DNA from: Candidatus Poribacteria bacterium | GTDB lineage: Bacteria > Poribacteria > WGA-4E > WGA-3G | Assembly: GCA_022821965.1 (NCBI GenBank) | Contig: JAJECN010000041.1 | Location: 1 to 64,000 of the forward strand | DNA: 64,000 bases | Direction: 5' to 3' | Part shown: in pieces, positions 40,461 to 48,279 of the stretch | Position numbering within the stretch: position 1 is the stretch's first letter | How the letters are laid out: each line of letters begins with the position of its first letter | Program-made: the position numbers and the translations under genes | Notes under the pieces: model-generated | The model's database searches: none | The model's input: the letters and a program-made list of their open reading frames with translations, nothing else | Told to the model about the DNA's origin: nothing

Positions 40461-42341
40461 CTATGCCATCGGTTTGAATTGACAACCTTCCACGAATATA
40501 TCAAAGAAATCTGGTGTCGTTTCCAATTCAATATGTTCGATGTTGTTAACGAATGCTTCGATATGTGCGCGCTTTTTTTCAGAAAGGAGGACAGCCGTTG
40601 CCCCTGCTACCGCGGCGTTACCGATTTTAACGATATTTGCCTCGGGCACAGGCGCGAGAAACCCGATTTCAACTGCATCTTGCAGGTTAACATAGTTGGC
40701 GAAACCACCTGCCAAAAAGAGGGTCGTGATGTCTTGTGGAACGCAACCGAAGTGTCGGAGAACAATATACTGCCCACAGTAATTTGCCGCCTTTGCCTGT
40801 GCCAGATTGCTCGCATCTGCGCGTGAAAAAGTAATGCCGTGTTCCGGCAAAAGTGACATAATGCGTTGCTTCCTATCTGCAAAAACGCCCTTTGGTGTCA
40901 TCTGATCGTTCCGACGCAGCTCAGCGAGGAGTGAAATCAGTCCGGAACCGCATAGTCCCTGTGGTGTTTCCTCATCAATTGTATCATAGTCGAACTGATT
41001 ACCATTCCATTTCACAGACTCGATAGCACCCGGGTAAGCAGGCATCCCGTATTCAATACCACCGCCTTCAAATGCAGGACCCGCAGGACAAGACGCAGCC
41101 ACCATCCGCTCCGCATTTCCGACGACAACTTCTGTGTTTGTTCCGACATCAACCAACATAACGATCTCATCCTGCGAAGGGATATCTATCGAAACTAAAT
41201 CCGCTGCAACATCTGCACCGACATGACTGGCAATCAACGGTAGGCTATATACCATCGCCTTCGGATTCGCACGGATACCCAAGCGGCGGGTCTTCTCAGT
41301 CAGCGAAGTGGTTGAGCGGACACCCTCCCGATATTCATGCTCAATCAGCGATTTATACGGTTTTTGACCAATGCTTTGGACATCCTGTTTGAAGAAAATG
41401 TCGCGCATTGTCGTGTTACCAGCGACGACAACCTCATAAATCTCCTGACGGACGAAGTTGTGGCGGGTACACATCTCCATAATCTCGCTGTTTAGTGCAG
41501 CGATAAGTGAACGGCGCAGTTCTCCCTGAAATTCACCGTCGTAAGTGATTCGATTCATAATATCGCTACCACCGAAACGCTGCGGGTTTTCAAAGGAACT
41601 GACAGAAACGGTTTCCCCGTTCTCCAAATTCACCAGATTTGCCACCACCGTCGTTGTTCCGATGTCCAATGCCAATCCGTAAAGATGTCCTCGGTATCGG
41701 TCAATAGGTTCGTCGTTATAATAGACAGTCCCATCGCGATGGGTAACCCTCGGATCTAATTCCAGCGTTGCATCGCCTATCGTGACAGCGTGCGTTAGAA
41801 TCTTGGGTGTGCGTCGAAGTGGGGTGAACTCAATGTCCTTATCAACATCAAGAACGACTGCTTGACAGGCGAGGCGATAGTTGTCTCGGAGGAAGGCTTC
41901 TGCTTCGTTGGGAGGTTGGAGACCCTCCATACCACGTTTAATCTCAACGATGCATTCGTGGCACTGTCCGGTTCGGAAACAGGAGGTAGGTACTTGGACG
42001 GTTAAATCGTCAGCATAATCAAAAATAGTTTTTCCAGGGGTGAGTTGTTGGACTTTCCCGTCGCTTATGATTGTGCCTTGGAATTCCGCTGTTCCATCAG
42101 GCGCGTCGGTTTCCCAAGCACTCCGATAATCTAACTTATCGTCCCCGACACAGAGAAGACCTGTCCCTTCATCAATCTTCCGTTGGTTTCGGCAGCCGAA
42201 TTTTGCCGTGCAATGGTCGAATCGATTTTTGTAGGGGCAACGGTAGGTAGATTGTTCATCCGCATGGACAACCAAGCCTTCAAAAATCTGTGTAATTTTA
42301 TCAAGTCGTTTTTCGTATTCCGCTTTATCTATTTTCTTCAT
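40461..42341 (-). CDS. RACE-family reductive activator of corrinoid proteins (2Fe-2S ferredoxin plus ASKHA domain)
   Basis: The 626-residue protein has an N-terminal Cys-rich part (STYRCPYKNRFDHCTAKFGC). A plant-type 2Fe-2S ferredoxin domain follows at about 95-170 (DLTVQVPTSCFRTGQCHECIVEI, LACQAVVL; four Cys as Cx5Cx2C...C). The actin-like ATPase (ASKHA) domain at about 220-600 has YGLALDIGTTTVVANLV, VVVAGNTTM, IVMLVDVGTNTEVVV, PAGPAFEGGGIEYGMPA, GLCGSGLISLLAEL and LFLAGGFANYV. These enzymes use ATP and a low-potential electron to return inactive Co(II) corrinoid to Co(I). This fits the corrinoid protein encoded upstream. There is no clear SD: the start abuts a repeat element. Confidence 0.9.
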   Translation of the reverse strand: MKKIDKAEYEKRLDKITQIFEGLVVHADEQSTYRCPYKNRFDHCTAKFGCRNQRKIDEGTGLLCVGDDKLDYRSAWETDAPDGTAEFQGTIISDGKVQQLTPGKTIFDYADDLTVQVPTSCFRTGQCHECIVEIKRGMEGLQPPNEAEAFLRDNYRLACQAVVLDVDKDIEFTPLRRTPKILTHAVTIGDATLELDPRVTHRDGTVYYNDEPIDRYRGHLYGLALDIGTTTVVANLVNLENGETVSVSSFENPQRFGGSDIMNRITYDGEFQGELRRSLIAALNSEIMEMCTRHNFVRQEIYEVVVAGNTTMRDIFFKQDVQSIGQKPYKSLIEHEYREGVRSTTSLTEKTRRLGIRANPKAMVYSLPLIASHVGADVAADLVSIDIPSQDEIVMLVDVGTNTEVVVGNAERMVAASCPAGPAFEGGGIEYGMPAYPGAIESVKWNGNQFDYDTIDEETPQGLCGSGLISLLAELRRNDQMTPKGVFADRKQRIMSLLPEHGITFSRADASNLAQAKAANYCGQYIVLRHFGCVPQDITTLFLAGGFANYVNLQDAVEIGFLAPVPEANIVKIGNAAVAGATAVLLSEKKRAHIEAFVNNIEHIELETTPDFFDIFVEGCQFKPMA

Positions 42342-42675
42342 GTTTATTGGTTATCGTTTTTCAGTTTTCGGTTATCAGAAGAATGGTTTTCAGTTTTAAA
42401 AGTCGTCAGTTGTCGGGGCAGGTTTTCTCATGAAGATTAAGAATTTAATCGGGTAATGTAGGTGTTCATTGTCTGAAGCAGGATTTACAAGATTCGAGGA
42501 TTTTCAGGATAATAGAACCGTCTTGATTGAGAACTGTTGTTTATAGAATTACCCAAATATTTTCTTAAACTTCATCCGAAAAACCTTCAGTCGTAGGGGC
42601 GAGGTAACCTCGCCCTTACAGAGACTTCGTTTAACGGCACCCTCTTGTAACTGATAACTGACAACCGATAACTAC
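42342..42675. other. Repeat-filled gap between RACE and corrinoid protein genes
   Basis: No gene. Heptamer ends lie at 42345-42420 and 42640-42672, with the REP-like palindrome GTAGGGGCGAGGTAACCTCG at 42594-42620. A CAGGATTTACAAGATTCGAGGATTTTC repeat near 42480-42507 relates inversely to the one near 12540. Confidence 0.65.
42594..42620. repeat. REP-like palindrome
   Basis: GTAGGGGCGAGGTAACCTCG followed by CCCTTAC. It differs from the copy at 25943-25974 at only a couple of positions. Confidence 0.6.
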
Positions 42676-43434
42676 CTACCACTCTTCGTCCGTTTCCACA
42701 AGAAACTCTTTGGCGAGTGCGACGCATGCGAGCGCGTCTTTACCGTATCCATCAGCCCCCATGTCATCGGCGAATGTCTGTGTAACCGGTGCACCCCCTA
42801 CCATAATCTTGACCTCTTCCCGCAAGTCTTCGTCAATGAAGGCATCAATCGTTTTTCCCATGTTCGGCATCGTTGTCGTTAGCAGTGCTGACATACCCAA
42901 AATCGGTGCTTCGTATTCTTCAACAGCCTCAATAAAATCATCTTCCGAGGTATCAACACCCAAATCGTGTACCACGAAACCCGCGCCGCGCAACATCATA
43001 ATACATAGATTTTTGCCGATGTCGTGCAGATCGCCCTTGACGGTTCCCATAATCACTGTGCCAACAGGTTCAATGCCCGAATCCGAGAGAATTGGCTCAA
43101 TATGTGCCATTCCCGCCTTCATTGCGCGTGCACAGGCTAAAACCTCTGGGACAAAAATAAAATTCTCGCGGAACTTGATGCCGACGATACCCATCCCTGC
43201 GATGAGTCCATCATCCATAATCTCTAACGCTTCTGTGCCGTCCTCCAGAGCCGCTTCTGTCAATTCATCAACGGTGTGGTGGTCGCCATCAATCAGCGCA
43301 GCAGAGATGTCTTGCATAGCGGGTGTTGCCTGCGCGAATATCCCAATTGTCCGTTCTATTTCATCAGGTTCTTCTAAGAACTCTTCAATCTCTTCTCTGA
43401 GAAATTCGTTTGCGATGTCATTAATAGATGCCAC
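42676..43434 (-). CDS. Corrinoid (B12)-binding methyl-carrier protein, MtaC/MtbC type
   Basis: The 252-residue protein has the two domains of methyltransferase corrinoid proteins. The helical cap at about 15-110 contains ALIDGDHHTVDELTEAALEDG and IMDDGLIAGMGIVGIKFRENFIFVPEVLACARAMKAGM (read as two adjoining helices). The Rossmann B12 domain has GTVKGDLHDIGKNL (the cobalt-ligating DxHxxG), FVVHDLGVDTSEDDF, GMSALLTTTMPNM and VGGAPVTQTFADDMGADGYGKDA. It carries methyl groups between an MT-I methyltransferase and an acceptor enzyme. The GTG start follows GAGGAGG by 12 nt. The promoter is at 43463-43491. Activator and acceptor genes follow on the same strand. Confidence 0.92.
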   Translation of the reverse strand: MASINDIANEFLREEIEEFLEEPDEIERTIGIFAQATPAMQDISAALIDGDHHTVDELTEAALEDGTEALEIMDDGLIAGMGIVGIKFRENFIFVPEVLACARAMKAGMAHIEPILSDSGIEPVGTVIMGTVKGDLHDIGKNLCIMMLRGAGFVVHDLGVDTSEDDFIEAVEEYEAPILGMSALLTTTMPNMGKTIDAFIDEDLREEVKIMVGGAPVTQTFADDMGADGYGKDALACVALAKEFLVETDEEW

Positions 43435-43462
43435 AAGTCTTGAAGTCCTCCTCAAAAGAAGA

Positions 43463-43491
43463 ATGATACCATATACCCTAAGAAATAGCAA
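43463..43491 (-). promoter_or_regulatory. Probable promoter of corrinoid protein gene
   Basis: On the minus strand TTGCTA, a 17-bp spacer and TATCAT. Predicted start near 43456, with the SD GAGGAGG between it and the GTG at 43434. Confidence 0.5.
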
Positions 43492-43585
43492 ATGAAATTT
43501 TCCACCAACAGGAAAGACACAGAACCCTTGCCAATGTATTCTTTATCTCAAGTGCCATTTTCAGTCAGTATTACACCATGTTTTT

Positions 43586-44224
43586 TTAGAATTTTTGCCA
43601 CATCGGGATAGCTACTACCAGTTCGTTTCGTAGTGCCTGAATCTCTTCAGATAGGAAAGAGAGTAAGCGTTGCATTATCTGAGTGGCATCATCTATCGGG
43701 CGAGCATCAACAGCACGCTCAAGTTCTTCTTGCAATTGGTAGGCTTCGTTGAGTCGAGTCCACTTTTGGCTCCGATCGCGACGGTGTTGCTGTAGCCATG
43801 CCCGGTTCAGACGGAGTGTGGAAATGTGATATTCACCACAAGCTGTAAGAGGCTGAAGCAAACCATCGTCAGATTCAATGAAATGAACTCCAACATCTTG
43901 TTCACGACACGGATCTGCAAAGCGATAGCCTCGGCGAAGTTGTTCGTTCGTCGGCCATTTGTCGTGTTTTATCATATTGCACGGAATGCAAACCCAGTAG
44001 AGATTGGTATAGTCATTGACAGTGCCGCCTCTACTGCGTGGTTTAAAGTGGTCAATACAAAAGGCTTGGGGACCGCCTTTCATTTGCTCGTGAACACCGC
44101 AATAAGCACAACGGAAATCGAAGTCCCTGCGTAGATAAGGCTCAGCGTTCCGATATCCAACTCTGCCTCTCATCACAGGTGGTGATTCTTGTCGACAGAT
44201 ACGAGGGGATGTTTTTTGATTCAC
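43586..44224 (-). CDS. HNH endonuclease, paired with an antitoxin-like gene
   Basis: The 212-residue protein has a compact HNH domain at about 35-95: FRCAYCGVHEQMKGG, AFCIDHFKPRSRGGTVNDYTNLYWVC, IPCNMIKHDKWP. It has the two CxxC zinc pairs, the catalytic DH and the following Asn. A C-terminal half of about 110 residues (STLRLNRAWLQQHRRDRSQKW, then a long helix RLLSFLSEEIQALRNEL) is of unknown role. The GTG start overlaps the TGA of the upstream gene (ATGTGA), so both are translated together. As an antitoxin-like protein is encoded first, a toxin role for the nuclease is suggested. A defence nuclease is the alternative. Confidence 0.88.
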   Translation of the reverse strand: MNQKTSPRICRQESPPVMRGRVGYRNAEPYLRRDFDFRCAYCGVHEQMKGGPQAFCIDHFKPRSRGGTVNDYTNLYWVCIPCNMIKHDKWPTNEQLRRGYRFADPCREQDVGVHFIESDDGLLQPLTACGEYHISTLRLNRAWLQQHRRDRSQKWTRLNEAYQLQEELERAVDARPIDDATQIMQRLLSFLSEEIQALRNELVVAIPMWQKF

Positions 44225-44640
44225 ATCAATTCTCTCAATTCTTGCAATTTGGTAACAACTTCCTCGAGTCTCTGCTTCCAGTTTTCATCTCGTAAGGTAA
44301 CGCGTCTCTGCATCGATTGTATGAGTGGCTGTGCTGCTTCCGCGTCATCAAGTTGTTGGTTCAACTCTGCCAACTTGATCTCTTCCTCGGATGTTAATCC
44401 AGTGGTGAATTTCTTATCCAGCAACTCATGATAAGCCTCAAGCATGTCTGCAGGGAGTGTGTAATCAAAGGCATTTTCACTTTCATCTGGGTGCCATTTG
44501 CGATACTCATCCATCGGGACAATTGCTGCCACAGGCTTTCCATTGTGTTCAAGGACAAGGCTCTCATGTCCTTCCCAACTTGCTCGAAGTAGATTCTCGA
44601 TTTGAGGTGGAAGCTGGTCCAATGAGATTGTTTTATTCAT
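44221..44640 (-). CDS. Phd/YefM-like antitoxin with long helical C-terminus
   Basis: The 139-residue protein has an N-terminal segment MNKTISLDQLPPQIENLL then HESLVLEHNGKPVAAIVPMDEYRKW, which is the beta-alpha fold of Phd/YefM antitoxins (a strand, NGKPVA turn, strand, then a helix). The rest is helical and charged (FTTGLTSEEEIKLAELNQQL, WKQRLEEVVTKLQELRELM) and would bind a partner. An extended -10 promoter lies at 44678-44706. A perfect short inverted repeat covers the SD just before the ATG. It overlaps the HNH gene by 4 nt. Confidence 0.8.
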   Translation of the reverse strand: MNKTISLDQLPPQIENLLRASWEGHESLVLEHNGKPVAAIVPMDEYRKWHPDESENAFDYTLPADMLEAYHELLDKKFTTGLTSEEEIKLAELNQQLDDAEAAQPLIQSMQRRVTLRDENWKQRLEEVVTKLQELRELM

Positions 44641-44652
44641 GGAGACATCTCC
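44641..44652 (-). promoter_or_regulatory. Inverted repeat over the antitoxin-like gene's ribosome binding site
   Basis: On the minus strand GGAGATGTCTCC lies immediately before the ATG. The arms GGAGA and TCTCC are perfectly complementary around TG and include the SD, so an mRNA hairpin or a protein operator could block initiation. Confidence 0.45.
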
Positions 44653-44677
44653 TTTTCAAATAGTATCTTCAGTCCTT

Positions 44678-44706
44678 ATTATACCACGTTTGTTAGGGTA
44701 TTTACC
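44678..44706 (-). promoter_or_regulatory. Extended -10 promoter of the antitoxin/HNH pair
   Basis: The minus strand reads GTGGTATAAT (TGnTATAAT). The -35 region (GGTAAA) is weak with a 17-bp spacer. Predicted start about 44671, leader about 31 nt. Confidence 0.5.
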
Positions 44707-44913
44707 ATGTCTTCTGCAATACGTTTAGGATCATTTGGTTTTCGGTTTTTTATTCGATTTTGGACCACCAGATCCGGGAGGGTTTTTGCTTGGGTATTTC
44801 CTCACGATTTGTAACAGTACCGGGACCGCGAAAAGAAGGAGCAAAACCCAATAAATGCTTAAAACTAAATGACTCTATAGCATTGGATGAAATCAGAACT
44901 ACAGAAAATTGGA

Positions 44914-44937
44914 TAGGCGTGCCTTGGCAGCACGCCT
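44914..44937 (-). terminator. Possible terminator hairpin after the TRAP genes
   Basis: Perfect 8-bp arms AGGCGTGC/GCACGCCT with a 7-nt loop, about 40 bp beyond the TRAP binding-protein stop. On the minus strand it is followed by ATCCAATTTTCTG, a weak U-tract. Confidence 0.4.
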
Positions 44938-44976
44938 ATTCGAGAAAGGTTTATTGAAGAATTACGCCAATCCCAT

Positions 44977-46020
44977 CTATTTGCCTTTTCGGTACGCTTC
45001 CAAAAGGGCATTGATTTTGTCAAGAAACTCCTGTGAGTAAATCTCACCGACGAGCTGCTTATGGGTTTCCGCGGCAATGGCATCCCACGCTTCACGGGCA
45101 TCATCTTCAAACGCAACGATTTCAATACCTGCCTTCTTTTGAAGTGCCTCAAGGGACCGTTCATTGTCTTTCCGAATGCTCTGAATTAATTTGCTCTGAT
45201 ACGCTTTGGCAGTCTCACGCAAAACCTTTTGCTGATCCGGAGAAAGCTGGTCGAACTTCTCCTTCGTCATGACGGTAGCACCAACACCAACACTGACAGG
45301 TAGATCCGTCATATATTTAAAGTTATCGTACCATTGCAGTGCCACAGTGACATACGGTGATACCGCTACGGCGTTAAGTCGACCCGAAAAAAGCGAACCG
45401 AGAACCTGTGTGACCTCACCTGGGACAGTTGCAACCCCCGCCTTTTTGTAGAATTCAAGCCCAATTTTGTCGGTCGTACGGACCCACATCTTGACGCTTG
45501 GCGACTGCAGGTCGGCAATATTTCTGATGGGTTGATTACTGAATATGTAATAGAAGCCGATGTCCCCCATACCGAGCAGGACATATCCGGCATCCATAAA
45601 GGTTTTGTAGAGGTCCTCGTAGAGATAGTCGCGGACATAGTCAAGTTCTTCGTAGGTTTTGAACATCCGAGGCAGTTGAAAAATCAAGACCTCTTTCTGT
45701 ATTTCGCCAAGCCCGGTGGCTGTCATAGCACCTGCGTGGAGCAGTCCGGCACGCATCTTGCGGACGACATCAATTTCATCGCCTTGTACCCCGTTCGGAT
45801 AGAAACGGATTCGGAGGTCACCATCCGTTTTGGACCGAAGTTCTCTCGCCATGGCATCGAAATTGTTCATCCAAGTGGAACCCTTGGGTGCGAGTGTCGC
45901 GAACTTAATAGATTCCGCGGCGAGCGTGGCCACTGGTAAACACAGTATCCCTAAAATCAGTAGAATCACGCCTGTCAAACCAGCGGCGTGTGCTTTAAAA
46001 CTTGTCTTTTTTTCTCTCAT
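44977..46020 (-). CDS. TRAP transporter substrate-binding protein (DctP/TatP type)
   Basis: The 347-residue protein has a signal peptide (LTGVILLILGILCLPVATLAAE). The DctP fold follows: IKFATLAPKGSTWMNNFDAMA, RIRFYPNGVQGDEIDVVRKMRAGLLHAGAM (read as two adjoining segments), GFYYIFSNQPIRNIADLQ, VKMWVRTTDKIGLEFYKKAG, VPGEVTQVLGSLFSGRLNAVAVSP and a long C-terminal helix. The Arg in MWVRTTD lies where the family's carboxylate-binding Arg is expected. Its ATG overlaps the TatT stop by 1 nt (TAATG). No DctQ/DctM permease gene follows: the next gene downstream encodes the antitoxin/HNH pair. Confidence 0.92.
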   Translation of the reverse strand: MREKKTSFKAHAAGLTGVILLILGILCLPVATLAAESIKFATLAPKGSTWMNNFDAMARELRSKTDGDLRIRFYPNGVQGDEIDVVRKMRAGLLHAGAMTATGLGEIQKEVLIFQLPRMFKTYEELDYVRDYLYEDLYKTFMDAGYVLLGMGDIGFYYIFSNQPIRNIADLQSPSVKMWVRTTDKIGLEFYKKAGVATVPGEVTQVLGSLFSGRLNAVAVSPYVTVALQWYDNFKYMTDLPVSVGVGATVMTKEKFDQLSPDQQKVLRETAKAYQSKLIQSIRKDNERSLEALQKKAGIEIVAFEDDAREAWDAIAAETHKQLVGEIYSQEFLDKINALLEAYRKGK

Positions 46021-46928
46021 TATTCAGTCTCCTCTTCTTCCAATTCTGGATCAAAAAGAACATCCGCCTGATCAAGCCAGCGTTTAGCGCGTGATTTTGC
46101 CAACGAGGTTGCAGCTTCCTCCCCGGGATAAATATCCGACGGTGCATCAAGCACTTCCTGCAACGCTTGCTTGTATAACTTCACGTCCTGTTTAGGATAG
46201 GCATAGTAACGTGCGAGATAGAATTTGCTCATCAGGAACTTACCGTCATTGATTCGATCTACATGATCGATGTGTTCCTTTGCCTTCTCTGGATCTCCAC
46301 CAATTGAGACTGACCGGTCGCCGTAATAGACGGTATAGAACAGATGCGCGCTTCCGTAGTAGAAAGTTTCATCCAATTCAAGTACCCGCCCCATCATCAG
46401 TTCCACCCGCGCGAGGTCAATCACCTGCATCGGATCGTCTTTCTGGAGGCTAATGCCGCGTCCCATCGCATAAGCCGCCCAAAATAGCGGTTCAACATCC
46501 TTCTTTTTCAATTTTTGAAGTGCCTTTTCAAACGCTTCCAGATCAACAGTTCTTGCCTCATTGAAGGTTTTGTTGGACTTCCCCAGAGCCTTGAACGCAT
46601 AAGCTTCAGAACGTTTATAATGATCGATTGCGCGTGCGCGCAGCTCCTCCGCGGTCTCTAAATCACCTGCTATTTCAGCTTCTTCCATCTTATCTTCAAT
46701 AAAGCCACTGTAAGACGAGAGCGCGCGTGCAGTTTTAACAATGAGATTTTTATTCCCAATCTTCGATAGGCGTTCAAGGGTGCCGAGGTTCCCCTCAAGG
46801 GTAGATTCTACCACAGTGAGATCGCTCTCCCCCTGAATTCTCGCCAACTTGGCAAGACCACATCCACCTAAGAGTATTGGGAGGAGTAGTAAGAAAGATA
46901 TACGAGAATAAAGCTTGTTGTATATCAT
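46020..46928 (-). CDS. TatT-type TRAP-associated TPR lipoprotein
   Basis: The 302-residue protein has a lipobox (FLLLLPILLGGCG, Cys at about 23). Helical repeats follow, including VKTARALSSYSGFIEDK, YKRSEAYAFKALGKSNKTF, PLFWAAYAMGRGISLQKDDP, LARVELMMGRVLELDETFYYGSAHLFYTVYY and FLMSKFYLARYYAYPKQD, with an acidic end. This pattern matches the TatT family, first described in Treponema, whose trimer binds the TatP substrate-binding protein in the periplasm. It is immediately followed, with a 1-nt overlap, by the TatP-like gene, in keeping with a complex. Confidence 0.9.
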   Translation of the reverse strand: MIYNKLYSRISFLLLLPILLGGCGLAKLARIQGESDLTVVESTLEGNLGTLERLSKIGNKNLIVKTARALSSYSGFIEDKMEEAEIAGDLETAEELRARAIDHYKRSEAYAFKALGKSNKTFNEARTVDLEAFEKALQKLKKKDVEPLFWAAYAMGRGISLQKDDPMQVIDLARVELMMGRVLELDETFYYGSAHLFYTVYYGDRSVSIGGDPEKAKEHIDHVDRINDGKFLMSKFYLARYYAYPKQDVKLYKQALQEVLDAPSDIYPGEEAATSLAKSRAKRWLDQADVLFDPELEEEETE

Positions 46929-47051
46929 GGGTATTAAATTACCTCCTATAAGTGTTGTGTACCTGTATTATTAGGTGCAGTTGTAACCAAATATCTTTAG
47001 AATTTGCTATATCTCAAACTCACGTTAGTGTAGCAAGTATCGGTTGATAAG

Positions 47052-48152
47052 TTATGCTGAAAATGGCAGTCGTACGACTGTGGCATCAACGCGTCCGTCT
47101 GAGGTCTCAACTTGGACGCGACTGCCCGCTTCTGTGACTGCAATGCGGACGTATCCCAAGGCGATCTCTTTTGCGAGTGTTGGGGCAAAAGTGGAACTCG
47201 TAACCCAACCAACCTCCTTGTCTCCATCGAAAACCTTTGCGTTTGGCTGAAGTTTGCGTATTGGTTTCCCATCTATCTCAAGACCGCGTAGCAGACGATT
47301 TGGGTGTCCGCGATATTTCATGCGTGCGACAATCTCTTGCCCGATGTAACATCCCTTCTCAAAGTCGATAGTGTGTTCCAATTCAGCCTCAAGCGGGATA
47401 ACAGCATCGGTTAATTCCGTTCCGTATCTCGGCACACCTGCTTCAATACGGAGCGACTCAAGGGCGTTCCAACCAATCGGTTGAACGTTAAAACGCACCC
47501 CTTCAGCCATCAACGTTTCCCAAAGCGATATTAATGCCTCGGCAGCGGTATAAAGCGTCCAACCGATTTCGCCAGTGTTATCTGTTCTCACACAGACAAT
47601 TGTGTGTTTAAAGTCTCCATCTGCTTCACGAACACAATTATGCCGTTCAGGTAAAGCAGCAAGCCCGTTCAGACCCAGTACAGACTGAACAAGGTCCGCT
47701 GACTTTGGACCGTGAACAGCAATTGCCCCAGTTTCAGCGGTTACATCGGAAAGTTCAACGTCATCAGCGATGATGTATTTATCCAATTCGTTGAAAAGGC
47801 TCTCTGTGTTCTCAGAAGCGGTGTCGATACTGATCGTATCTTCAAGAACCGTGATATTCAAATCGGCGATAATTTTGCCACGATGCGTTAAGAGCATCGC
47901 GTAAGTGCCTTGTCCGGTTGTGAGACTTTCAACGTCATTGGAGATGATGCGGTGTAGAAATTTTGCCCTGTCTTCACCCGTTAACTGATGTCTGCCTCGA
48001 TAGGACACGTCAGTAATACCGACGTTGTTCCTGACAGCGAGGTGTTCAGAGACAGCATCGGTGAATTGCGTGGGGATATTCCAATCCAGATGCTTTTCGG
48101 CGAAAGTTGCACCGAGTTGTTCGTGAATGGGATAGAGTGGTGTTGTTTTCAT
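47052..48152 (-). CDS. ygfZ: YgfZ/GcvT-type folate-binding protein
   Basis: The 366-residue protein has the aminomethyltransferase/YgfZ fold: VSYRGRHQLTGEDRAKFLHRIISNDVESL, GQGTYAMLLTHRGKIIADLNI, AIAVHGPKSADLV and the YgfZ signature FEKGCYIGQEIVARMKYRG (KGC[FY]xGQE, with the redox Cys), plus RRLRG-like RLLRGLEIDG and VGWVTSSTFAPTLAKEIALGYV. YgfZ/IBA57 proteins assist folate-dependent repair or assembly of some Fe-S enzymes. The protein is longer than a typical YgfZ, and its overall length is close to GcvT, but no other glycine-cleavage gene is nearby. The start follows CCGCAAGGAAATTTAAAAATAC, a leader element. Confidence 0.85.
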   Translation of the reverse strand: MKTTPLYPIHEQLGATFAEKHLDWNIPTQFTDAVSEHLAVRNNVGITDVSYRGRHQLTGEDRAKFLHRIISNDVESLTTGQGTYAMLLTHRGKIIADLNITVLEDTISIDTASENTESLFNELDKYIIADDVELSDVTAETGAIAVHGPKSADLVQSVLGLNGLAALPERHNCVREADGDFKHTIVCVRTDNTGEIGWTLYTAAEALISLWETLMAEGVRFNVQPIGWNALESLRIEAGVPRYGTELTDAVIPLEAELEHTIDFEKGCYIGQEIVARMKYRGHPNRLLRGLEIDGKPIRKLQPNAKVFDGDKEVGWVTSSTFAPTLAKEIALGYVRIAVTEAGSRVQVETSDGRVDATVVRLPFSA

Positions 48153-48245
48153 GTATTTTTAAATTTCCTTGCGGTTCGTTCAGTTGGGTTGGATGAACGG
48201 CGTTGCTCTGCGTATATCCAGCCCTGCCCGCTGGTTGGGCTTACG
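48153..48245 (-). promoter_or_regulatory. Leader element with built-in Shine-Dalgarno and stem-loop (copy C)
   Basis: On the minus strand CGTAAGCCC...GGGCTGGATATACG (48245-48211) is followed by GCGTTCATCC and AACCCAACTGAACGAACCGC, then AAGGAAATTTAAAAATAC and the ygfZ ATG. It is nearly the same layout as copy A at 4634-4723. Confidence 0.7.
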
Positions 48246-48279
48246 TTTCTAATTTTTCTGTTAGTTTCCTCTGTTTTTA

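Larger units (their letters stand above)
44653..44976. other. Intergenic region between antitoxin-like and TRAP genes
   Basis: It contains the minus-strand promoter at 44678-44706 and the hairpin AGGCGTGC-CTTGGCA-GCACGCCT at 44914-44937, just downstream of the TRAP gene. No gene was found; small frames look random. Confidence 0.6.

Noticed and set aside
42435-42675. Search for a cobalamin riboswitch near the corrinoid genes
   Set aside because: No B12-box-like sequence was recognised in the gaps at 42342-42675, 43435-43585 or 40222-40460. They are filled by repeats or a plain promoter.
42710-43495. 261-codon open frame on the plus strand opposite the corrinoid protein gene
   Set aside because: The minus strand encodes the DxHxxG corrinoid protein with all motifs. 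The plus frame is a Ser/Pro-rich shadow without an SD.
44760-45164. Short frames across the end of the TRAP binding-protein gene
   Set aside because: They are antisense or out of frame to the DctP-type C-terminus and its hairpin.
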